Assembly (NCBI RefSeq): GCF_900113275.1
Contig: NZ_FOOU01000015.1
Span: 1-64,000 of the forward strand
From: Neptunomonas qingdaonensis
GTDB lineage: Bacteria > Pseudomonadota > Gammaproteobacteria > Pseudomonadales > Balneatricaceae
Direction: 5' to 3'
DNA length: 64,000 bases
The notes beneath the pieces are model-generated. The model did no database searches. It saw nothing but the letters and a program-made list of their open reading frames with translations, and was not told the origin of the DNA. Position numbers and translations under genes: made by a program. Position 1 is the first letter of the stretch. Each line of letters begins with the position of its first letter. This document shows positions 43,961-50,547 of this stretch, piece by piece.

Positions 43961-45016
43961 TTAGCTTATCAGTAGCGGATAATCAGTATAACCCACCGCA
44001 CCGGATGCATAGAAGGTCGATGAGTCTGGCTTGTTAAGAGGCGCATCCTGACGCAACCGCGCTACCAAATCCGGATTGGCTATAAAGGCTTTACCAAACG
44101 CGACGGCATCTGCAACACTCTCTTCAAGCAACTGCTCCGCCTGAGACTTAACCAACTGTTCATTGATGATCACAGCACCAGCGAAGCGCTGTTTAAGCAT
44201 CCGCGTTAGTCCTGGCGCATTGAAATGCTCACGAATAAAGATAAAAGCGATGTTACGTTGAGCCAGGGCCTGCGCCACATATCCAAACGTCGTTTCAGCA
44301 TCACTATCTCCCATCGAATGCGCATCACCACGAGGCGACAAATGCACACCTACACGACCAGCCCCCCAAACGCCGATGGCTGCATCCGTAGCTTCAAGCA
44401 AGAAGCGGGCACGATTTTCAATGCTACCACCGTAACTATCGGTACGATGATTAGTCGAATCCTGCAGAAACTGATCCGGCAAATAACCATTCGCACCATG
44501 GACCTCTACGCCATCAAAACCAGCGGCTTTGGCATTTTCCGCACCCTTTTTAAATGCCTGAATGATCTCGTGAATCTCATCAATACTAAGCGCACGCGGC
44601 ACCTCATAAGCCTTCTCCGGGCGCACCAGGCTGACATGCCCTTGTGCCGCCAACGCACTGGGAGCAACCGGCAGTTCACCATTCAGATAAACCGAATCGG
44701 AGATACGCCCCACATGCCATAATTGCAGTACGATTCGGCCACCGGCCTTGTGCACGGCGTTTGTTACCTTTTTCCAGCCCTCAACCTGAGCATCGGACCA
44801 GATGCCCGGTGTATCCGGATACCCGACCCCCATCGGTGTTACCGACGTCGCTTCAGTAACAATGAGACCCGCATCGGCTCGCTGTGCGTAATACTCGGCC
44901 ATCAGCTCATTGGGCACGCGTCCTTCGCTGGCACGGCAACGTGTCAAAGGTGACATCACGATACGGTTTGGCAATAAGAAATCACCCATCTGAACGGGGC
45001 TAAACAAGGGACTCAT
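43961..45016 (-). CDS. nemA: Old yellow enzyme / alkene reductase (NemA-like)
   Basis: The 351-residue TIM-barrel flavoenzyme shows LLPNRIVMSPLTRCRA at residues 14-29, IVLQLWHVGRISD near 95, FDGVEVHGANGYLPDQFLQD near 170 (the His and Asn that hold the substrate oxygen are in VHGANGY), then TDSYGGSIENRARFLLEATDA. It reduces activated alkenes, nitro compounds and nitrate esters with NAD(P)H through FMN. It lies 18 bp downstream of an ArsR-type regulator on the same strand, so the pair is probably one operon in which an electrophile or metal sensed by the ArsR protein induces the reductase. Confidence 0.92.
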   Translation of the reverse strand: MSPLFSPVQMGDFLLPNRIVMSPLTRCRASEGRVPNELMAEYYAQRADAGLIVTEATSVTPMGVGYPDTPGIWSDAQVEGWKKVTNAVHKAGGRIVLQLWHVGRISDSVYLNGELPVAPSALAAQGHVSLVRPEKAYEVPRALSIDEIHEIIQAFKKGAENAKAAGFDGVEVHGANGYLPDQFLQDSTNHRTDSYGGSIENRARFLLEATDAAIGVWGAGRVGVHLSPRGDAHSMGDSDAETTFGYVAQALAQRNIAFIFIREHFNAPGLTRMLKQRFAGAVIINEQLVKSQAEQLLEESVADAVAFGKAFIANPDLVARLRQDAPLNKPDSSTFYASGAVGYTDYPLLIS

Positions 45017-45034
45017 AACGACTCCTGAAACGCT

Positions 45035-45364
45035 CTATAGTGTTTGTTGAATTTGCTCAGTAAACTCGCGGATAACCGCTTCATTTCGCTGATAATAGAC
45101 CCACTGCCCACGGCGCTGAGAGCTCAGTAAACCGGTACGCTGCATCAAAGCCAGATGAGAAGAAACCGTAGACTGCGACAATCCGGACTTTGCAAAAATC
45201 TGGCTCACACAAACGCACTGTTCAAAGCCATTGGGCTGCAGCGTAAACTCCTGTTCAGGCTGTTTCAGCCACTGCAAAATCTCACGACGTACCGGATTTG
45301 CCAGTGCTTTAATAATCTGATCCAGGTTTTCATCAGTCATAATCAATTCCATCCTGCGAGTCAC
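45035..45364 (-). CDS. ArsR-family repressor with a Cys-x-Cys sensor site
   Basis: The longest frame has 109 residues; internal starts (MELIMTDEN at 45352 or MTDENLDQI at 45340) are also likely, since AGGA overlaps the former. The winged HTH is complete: IIKALANPVRREILQWLKQP, then FEQCVCVSQIFAKSGLSQST and VSSHLALMQRTGLLSSQR. The CVC pair sits in the helix where ArsR/SmtB proteins of the ArsR class have ELCVCDL, so thiol-based sensing of a metalloid or electrophile is likely. It represses, presumably, itself and the OYE gene 18 bp downstream. In E. coli the analogous NemR/nemA pair senses electrophiles through Cys, but NemR is TetR-type. Confidence 0.88.
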   Translation of the reverse strand: MTRRMELIMTDENLDQIIKALANPVRREILQWLKQPEQEFTLQPNGFEQCVCVSQIFAKSGLSQSTVSSHLALMQRTGLLSSQRRGQWVYYQRNEAVIREFTEQIQQTL

Positions 45365-45536
45365 AATATGATATATCGGAATATATCGATATTTATAGCC
45401 TGATCATATCAATAGTGTGTTGCAAAATTCGGAATGAGCTTATGCGACTTTGCATTTATTCTGTGCGTTGTCGGACTAAGTGGAAGTAAATAATCGCTTA
45501 TAGTATGTTTCTATACATAAGAGCTGACCGAGGTGA

Positions 45537-45749
45537 ATGAGTATGGCCCACATTGAAGAATTAGAATTATCGGCACATCGCAGCGACATTATTAAAGACG
45601 TAAATGATTTAATTGAAAAATATCGCACTATTTTTGAATGGGATGTGCCGGAAATAGATGAGAGCCTGACAAACACGTTAATTATAAACGAAGTTCGTAA
45701 AGCGCTTGATGATATTGAAAATGAATTGCTAGGAAAAATAGATTGCTAG
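45537..45749 (+). CDS. Small acidic protein of unknown function (70 aa)
   Basis: The 70-residue, strongly acidic, mostly helical protein begins MSMAHIEELELSAHRSDIIK and ends LGKIDC. CGAGGTGA lies directly before the ATG, a good RBS. It has no signal peptide or membrane segment, and one Cys at the very end. I recognise no family. It stands alone between the ArsR promoter and the HiPIP gene. The RBS and codon use suggest a real gene. Confidence 0.55.
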   Translation: MSMAHIEELELSAHRSDIIKDVNDLIEKYRTIFEWDVPEIDESLTNTLIINEVRKALDDIENELLGKIDC

Positions 45750-45823
45750 GAAAAAATTGGGCAGTAAAACCATGAACCGCTAATTCAACTTCCAAGTGCA
45801 ACACTCACCTGTATAACCTGACA

Positions 45824-45840
45824 GGGTACTGTCAAGTTAA
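45824..45840 (-). repeat. 17-bp repeat, copy 2 (inverted)
   Basis: On the plus strand GGGTACTGTCAAGTTAA. Its complement matches 47314-47330 at 14 of 17 bases, so copies 2 and 3 form an inverted pair around the HiPIP and fasciclin genes. Copy 2 also sits in a local palindrome (AACCTGACAG-GGTA-CTGTCAAGTT, one mismatch per arm). Confidence 0.4.
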
Positions 45841-45972
45841 TGTAGCTTTTTCATTTCAGAGGTTTCATTTTAAAAGTGTCATTTTAAAGGTTAGTTATAA
45901 AGGTGAAATGTGCATGTTCCATAACCCGTAATAGCTCAGACGTAATCTGAGCTACTACAGCTTGTTATAAAA

Positions 45973-46311
45973 TTAAGATTTTTTAGCATAAGCTGAACAC
46001 CATCCTGACGCGCTAACTTGCTTTCCTGGAAAGATAGCACAGGCTCCTGCTGTAGCTGATTTACTGGTATATAAAGCACAACCATCACATCGTTGATCAG
46101 CTGTGTGCTTTGGCTGTGTTGCTGCATCTACGGTGGCGGTATCTTTTTTGTAACCTAAGCCAATTGCCATTGGGTCATCTTCGGTTAATTCAGGTAGCTC
46201 GTCAGCGGAAGCGCTGGTTGCAATGATGGAACCCGCTGCAACAGCCGTTAAACCAACAAGGCTTTTCTTTAGAATATTTCTACGTTTTAGATCAATCGTA
46301 CTTTTTTTCAT
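45973..46311 (-). CDS. High-potential iron-sulfur protein (HiPIP)
   Basis: The start is the ATG at 46311 (MKKSTIDLKRRNILKK), with AAGGA before it; a TTG 5 codons upstream is open but overlaps the RBS. The product is 112 residues. A twin-arginine signal (KRRNILKKSLVGLTAVAAGS) exports the folded cofactor protein. Four Cys follow in the HiPIP order: RCDGC, then GAC 13 residues later, then GWC 14 residues later, near the C-terminus. They hold a 4Fe-4S cluster used as a soluble periplasmic electron carrier. It is monocistronic; the next gene on the strand, fasciclin, is upstream by 240 bp and separately terminated. Strong call. Confidence 0.93.
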   Translation of the reverse strand: MKKSTIDLKRRNILKKSLVGLTAVAAGSIIATSASADELPELTEDDPMAIGLGYKKDTATVDAATQPKHTADQRCDGCALYTSKSATAGACAIFPGKQVSASGWCSAYAKKS

Positions 46312-46502
46312 TTTTCTTTCCTTCAATAATAATGAGCTATCGTGCTCGAATAAAAGTATCTTCGATATTTTTAAGTTCCCACAGAGACTATCATCAGGCC
46401 TTTACTCAGCCCTCCCGTGTTATCAGGACTGCTGCCAAGAAACGAAGCTTCACTAAAGATGTTTATCGTCCCAGCAATCTAGCGCCTATTAACGTTTGAA
46501 AT

Positions 46503-46535
46503 AAAAAAGGACGTAGCTTAGAAAAACCACGTCCC
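46503..46535 (-). terminator. Intrinsic terminator of the fasciclin gene
   Basis: On the minus strand GGGACGT...ACGTCC (6-bp core stem, 14-base loop) is followed by TTTTTTATTTC, 14 bp after the stop codon of the fasciclin gene. Confidence 0.75.
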
Positions 46536-46548
46536 ATTATCTGGTTAT

Positions 46549-47046
46549 TTATTCCGGTAAAAGCACCGTGTCAATAACATGTATAACACCGTTACTCGCT
46601 TCTACATCAGTCATTACCACCTTGGCGTTGTTGATCATTACAACACCATCAGCGGCCTTAACCATTAGCTGTTCACCCTGCACAGTATCTGCACTGTCTA
46701 ATTTCACGACATCAGCAGCGTTAACTTTGCCGGGGACTACATGGTAGGTAAGCACAGAAACAAGTTGGTCCTTGTTTTCAGGCATCAGTAACATTTCCAC
46801 GGTGCCATCAGGCAATTTCGCAAAAGCCTCGTCTGTTGGCGCAAATACAGTAAACGGCCCTTCCCCTTTCAAGGTTTCGACGAGTCCTGCTGCCTCAATA
46901 GCGACGACAAGCGTATTAAACGAACCGTTTTCTGCAGCAACATCCACAATGTCTTTTTTCATACCATGGCCGTCTGCATAAGAAAATGAGGTAAATGCTA
47001 AGCTTGCAACCACAACAGATAAAATAGCTGTTAATTTTTTAAACAT
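46549..47046 (-). CDS. Secreted fasciclin (FAS1)-domain protein
   Basis: The 165-residue protein has a signal peptide (cleavage after FSYAD, about residue 24). One complete FAS1 domain follows: [20 protein letters not shown], the H1 block [20 protein letters not shown] (about 65-84), [14 protein letters not shown] with the conserved YH motif (about 96-109) and the H2 block [12 protein letters not shown] at the end. FAS1 proteins are extracytoplasmic and mediate adhesion or stress-related roles in bacteria. It is single-gene with a downstream terminator. Family certain. Confidence 0.93.
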   Translation of the reverse strand: MFKKLTAILSVVVASLAFTSFSYADGHGMKKDIVDVAAENGSFNTLVVAIEAAGLVETLKGEGPFTVFAPTDEAFAKLPDGTVEMLLMPENKDQLVSVLTYHVVPGKVNAADVVKLDSADTVQGEQLMVKAADGVVMINNAKVVMTDVEASNGVIHVIDTVLLPE

Positions 47047-47122
47047 GATATTTTCCTATTAAAGTTTGTTTGGTTTTGTCTTGCTGGATATCTTTACGAA
47101 GCATCTTGATAAATAGATCAAC

Positions 47123-47317
47123 ATGGATAGGCGATTTGTGTATCCATTGGCTGCAAAAAAGCTTAACGCTGAGCTTCCGGGGTGGGGCAAACCAGAACGT
47201 CAAAATAATCTGAAACAGTTGGCAACAGTGATAGATGCTATGAACGACGCGAAACGCCAACCTTTGTACTTACCCAGGGATGAATTTATCTTTGAATTAT
47301 CCCTTAGCACGAGTTAA
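47123..47317 (+). CDS. Possible small protein (64 aa), low confidence
   Basis: An open frame of 64 codons starts at ATG 47123 (MDRRFVYPLAAKKLNAELPG) and ends FELSLSTS. There is no good RBS. The composition looks protein-like (charged, Leu/Lys/Asp-rich), but no family is recognised. Its stop codon lies within 47314-47330, the 17-bp repeat, so it could be the decayed 3' end of a mobile-element gene. Reported as uncertain. Confidence 0.2.
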   Translation: MDRRFVYPLAAKKLNAELPGWGKPERQNNLKQLATVIDAMNDAKRQPLYLPRDEFIFELSLSTS

Positions 47318-47330
47318 TTTGACGGTACCG
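47314..47330 (+). repeat. 17-bp repeat, copy 3
   Basis: TTAATTTGACGGTACCG, 15 of 17 bases identical to copy 1 (37758-37774) and inverted relative to copy 2 (45824-45840). Confidence 0.4.
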
Positions 47331-47382
47331 AACAGGGGCATTGATTCGCCTGTCACCCTCCGCTAAGCGATGAGAACTGATT

Positions 47383-48618
47383 ATGTACGATAAAAAAGAT
47401 ATGGCTCCGCCGGGTGTTGGCTACCTTGATCTGAAGTTGATGCAGGGCTGCCCGCCGCCTCAGGACAAGCTGATCGACCTGCGCAACTGGGACAGCCCGC
47501 CCTACAATCGCTGGTCGTTCCAACATATGTCCGAGCTGTTTCCGGTGGCGCCGATTCGTCGTGGCAAGGCGCCGGTGAGTGAACTGCCGCAGGCGACACG
47601 CTCGCTCGACAGGGTGCGTTTTGAACGGGTCGATGGCCAGCAAACCGATCTGGCAACTTTTCTGACCGACAGTTACACCGATGGATTTATTGTGCTGCAC
47701 CAAGGCAAGGTGGTGTCGGAGCAGTACTTTAATGGGATGCAGCCACATACGCTGCATCTGCTGCAGTCGGTTTCCAAGACACTGGTTGCCAGCTTGGTCG
47801 GCATTTTGATTGGCCAGGGCAAGATCGATCCCGATGCCAGGGTCAGTGACTATGTGAGCGATCTATCCGGTTGTGATTATGGCGATGCGCGGCTGCAGGA
47901 TGTGTTGGATATGCGCACCGGCATCCAGTTTTGCGAGGATTACACCAACCCCGACGCCGAGTTCATTCAGCTCGACATCGCCTCGGGCTGGCGCGAGCGT
48001 GGTACCCGAACCTCGCCAGATACGATCTACGGGCTGTTGAAATCGCTCAAGAAGGGTCGCGAGCACGGCGGTCACTTTGAATACCGCTCGGTTGAAACCG
48101 ATGTGCTGGGTTGGGTCTGCGAGCAAGTGTGCAACGAGCGTCTGCCGGTACTGTTGAGCCGGGAGATCTGGGCCAAGTTAGGCGCGGAACAAGACGCCAA
48201 TATCACTCTGGATCGGGTCGGTACCGCACTAGCCGACGGGGGCATCAGCGCTAGCCTGCGTGACCTGGCCCGGTTTGCCCAGATGCATCTGCAAGGTGGT
48301 ATGTTTAATGGTCAGCAGATCGTTCCCGAAGCGTTCATCAAGGCGTCCCGGCAGGGATCGGGTGAACATTTCAGGGTACTGTACGGCGCCTTTGCCGAGC
48401 ATTACCCCAAGGCGGCCTATAGCAACCAGTGCTGGGTGCACGATAGTGATAAGGGGATCTATTCGGCCCGCGGCGTGTTTGGCCAGTTTATCTATGTTGA
48501 TCCGCAGTCTGACGTGTCGATCGTCAAATTTTCTACCTGGCCTGATTTCCTCAACCCCGAGTGGTCACTGAACAGCAACCGCGCCTTTGAGGCGATAGCC
48601 AAGGCACTTGCTGATTGA
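47383..48618 (+). CDS. Serine hydrolase of the beta-lactamase (class C/esterase) family
   Basis: The 411-residue protein has the active-site motif SVSK (Ser129-Lys132, in LLQSVSKTLVASLVGILIGQ), a Tyr motif in FEYRSVETDVLGW near residue 228 and DGGISASLRDLARFAQMHL near 287, as in EstB, 6-aminohexanoate-dimer hydrolase (NylB) and other class C-type serine hydrolases. No signal peptide is apparent, so it acts in the cytosol on an ester or amide, not as a periplasmic beta-lactamase. It is GC-richer than the preceding genes. An MFS exporter follows after 53 bp on the same strand, so the two may be an operon. Substrate unknown. Confidence 0.88.
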   Translation: MYDKKDMAPPGVGYLDLKLMQGCPPPQDKLIDLRNWDSPPYNRWSFQHMSELFPVAPIRRGKAPVSELPQATRSLDRVRFERVDGQQTDLATFLTDSYTDGFIVLHQGKVVSEQYFNGMQPHTLHLLQSVSKTLVASLVGILIGQGKIDPDARVSDYVSDLSGCDYGDARLQDVLDMRTGIQFCEDYTNPDAEFIQLDIASGWRERGTRTSPDTIYGLLKSLKKGREHGGHFEYRSVETDVLGWVCEQVCNERLPVLLSREIWAKLGAEQDANITLDRVGTALADGGISASLRDLARFAQMHLQGGMFNGQQIVPEAFIKASRQGSGEHFRVLYGAFAEHYPKAAYSNQCWVHDSDKGIYSARGVFGQFIYVDPQSDVSIVKFSTWPDFLNPEWSLNSNRAFEAIAKALAD

Positions 48619-48671
48619 TCCAAAAACGAAGCCCCACCTCAAACATAAGGAAAAACCTTTCAGGTTAAAGG

Positions 48672-50096
48672 ATGAACACATCTACGGTTACAAGCCATCA
48701 GGAAACCCCCTGGCTGGCACTTTATAGTATTTGCCTGGCAGCATTTCTGGTACCTATGGCGATGTCTGCTGTCAATCTTGCTTTGCCTGCGATCGCTAAA
48801 GACTTACAGGTCGATGCCGTATTACTCAGTTGGATTCCCAGTGCGCCGCTCTGGGGAAGCGTTGTGCTGATGCTGCCGATTTCCCGGCTAGCCGATATCT
48901 GGGGACGCAAGCGCGTTCATTTATTGGGATTGTGTTTGTATGCCCTGTCTTCGCTAGCGGTTGTGTGGATAGATAGCATTGAATGGCTGTTAGTTTTCCG
49001 CGTGATACAAGGTTTAGCCAGCTCTTTTATTTTTGCTACCGCGATGGCTATGGTGGCGATCTTGGCGGGTACCAAGCGACGGGGCATGTTCCTTGGCATC
49101 GTTTCTACGTCTGTTTATCTTGGGCTGACAATGGGCCCTGCTGCGGGAGGATTGTTAACGGAATGGTTAGGTTGGCGCAGTGTGTTCTGGTTGCCGGTTC
49201 CCGGCATATTTATGGCGTTCAGCCTGATTGCCTGGTTTATGCCGAATGAACCGAAACTGGTCGGGTCAGAAGAGTCCCGGCAATACTCCATGCGACAACG
49301 CTTCGATGTAACCGGCAGCTTACTGTTTTCTTTGAGCGTCAGCTGCTTATTCTTTGGTGTCACAGGCCTACCTGATGCAGGTTTTGTTGTTTTGTTGGTC
49401 GCGGGGCTTGGTTTAAGTGGAGGGTTTGTTTATCAACAACGCCGTGCCAGTGTACCGCTGATAAGAATAGATGCATTAAGTCAGAATCGAATTTTCAACC
49501 GCTCGATGCTGGCCAGTCTTTTCATGTATGGGGCCAGCTTTCCCGTCCTGTTTATCGTTAGTTTGTATCTGCAATACATCCAGGGACTCTCTCCGGGCGA
49601 CGCGGGAAAAGTGGTACTTTTACAGGCGTTGTTGACAGCCTGTATTGCACCTGTCGCTGGCCGATTGTCGGATAAATATGATCCACGGATACTGGCTACT
49701 ACGGGTTGTGGCCTTTATATACTGGGATTTGTACTGCTATTTTTTGTGGGAATGCAAACGCCACTGTGGCAAGTTAAAACCGGCTTATGCTTGCTCGGAG
49801 TCGGCTTTGGTTTATTTTCATCACCGAATACGAATGCGGCGATAAGTTCGGTAGACCCATCGCGCTTAGGTATTGCTTCAGGGTTACTTAATCTGGCACG
49901 CACAGGCGGTAATATGTTTAGTACGGCGATTATGGTGGTAATCTTTAACTATTATTTTGCCGATCAGATATTACAACCGGAGCATTATCCACAGCTACTG
50001 ACGGTGGTAAGAATCACCCTGTTACTTGGCGTACTGTATGCTTTATCAGGCGGCTATTTTTCTCTGACTCGGGGACGAATGCGCTCGGCAGACTAG
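48672..50096 (+). CDS. MFS transporter, DHA2 (EmrB/QacA-like) family
   Basis: The 474-residue membrane protein has about 14 hydrophobic segments. The motif-A loop ISRLADIWGRKRVHLLGL lies at about residues 70-87, LVFRVIQGLASSFIFATAMA (motif B) near 103-122, and the exporter motif C in VYLGLTMGPAAGGLLTEWLG near 150-169. This is the layout of drug:H+ antiporters of the 14-TMS class. The substrate is unknown. It has AAAGG before the ATG and follows the serine hydrolase by 53 bp. No TetR- or MarR-type regulator is next to it. Confidence 0.9.
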   Translation: MNTSTVTSHQETPWLALYSICLAAFLVPMAMSAVNLALPAIAKDLQVDAVLLSWIPSAPLWGSVVLMLPISRLADIWGRKRVHLLGLCLYALSSLAVVWIDSIEWLLVFRVIQGLASSFIFATAMAMVAILAGTKRRGMFLGIVSTSVYLGLTMGPAAGGLLTEWLGWRSVFWLPVPGIFMAFSLIAWFMPNEPKLVGSEESRQYSMRQRFDVTGSLLFSLSVSCLFFGVTGLPDAGFVVLLVAGLGLSGGFVYQQRRASVPLIRIDALSQNRIFNRSMLASLFMYGASFPVLFIVSLYLQYIQGLSPGDAGKVVLLQALLTACIAPVAGRLSDKYDPRILATTGCGLYILGFVLLFFVGMQTPLWQVKTGLCLLGVGFGLFSSPNTNAAISSVDPSRLGIASGLLNLARTGGNMFSTAIMVVIFNYYFADQILQPEHYPQLLTVVRITLLLGVLYALSGGYFSLTRGRMRSAD

Positions 50097-50104
50097 CCAT
50101 CACC

Positions 50105-50176
50105 TCATTCAGGCACCCGTTCGAACTTGTTGCCATCTAACATAATAAAGCGACCATCTGCTGCCTGCCTGGCCAT
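50105..50176 (-). CDS. Possible micro-ORF (23 aa) behind the RHH-like gene
   Basis: An ATG at 50176 opens a 23-codon frame, MARQAADGRFIMLDGNKFER and three more residues, ending at 50105. It begins 6 bp after the stop of the upstream small gene, so coupled translation is possible. The sequence looks protein-like, but such short frames occur by chance. No family recognised. Confidence 0.25.
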   Translation of the reverse strand: MARQAADGRFIMLDGNKFERVPE

Positions 50177-50182
50177 AACCGA

Positions 50183-50392
50183 TCAGTCGGTCTCGATGGT
50201 ATGGTCCATCTCGCTGTCCAGAATGAGATGGGCATTGTCGCCATCCTTATGCGCATGCGCATGAGTTACTTCAGCATTTCCGGCAGTTAATAGAATACGG
50301 CTCAAAATGGTATTTTCGGACTCATCTTTGTCTTGTCGTCTAGCCACAATAGCGGCGTAAACATCGTTAGACACGGTAATGGTTTTGGACAT
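50183..50392 (-). CDS. Small ribbon-helix-helix-like protein with His-rich tail
   Basis: The start is the ATG at 50392 (MSKTITVSNDVYAAIVARRQ) with GGAGG 8 bases before it. The product is 69 residues. The first 40 residues (a beta-strand TITVS followed by two helices) resemble the ribbon-helix-helix DNA-binding fold of antitoxins and CopG-type repressors. The C-terminal part contains THAHAHKDGDNAH, which could bind a metal. No normal-size toxin gene is next to it. It may be an orphan antitoxin or small regulator; the fold is inferred from pattern only. Confidence 0.5.
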   Translation of the reverse strand: MSKTITVSNDVYAAIVARRQDKDESENTILSRILLTAGNAEVTHAHAHKDGDNAHLILDSEMDHTIETD

Positions 50393-50547
50393 GATTGCAC
50401 CCTCCAAATCAACACCAATTGTTTCTTAACTATGATTTAGTGCAATCGATAAATCAAGAGTCGCGTGCAGAGGACTTTTCATTCAACACGAGCCTCTAAA
50501 CACAGGCCTCTCAATACACGCCACTCAACACAATCCGTTCAAACGCC

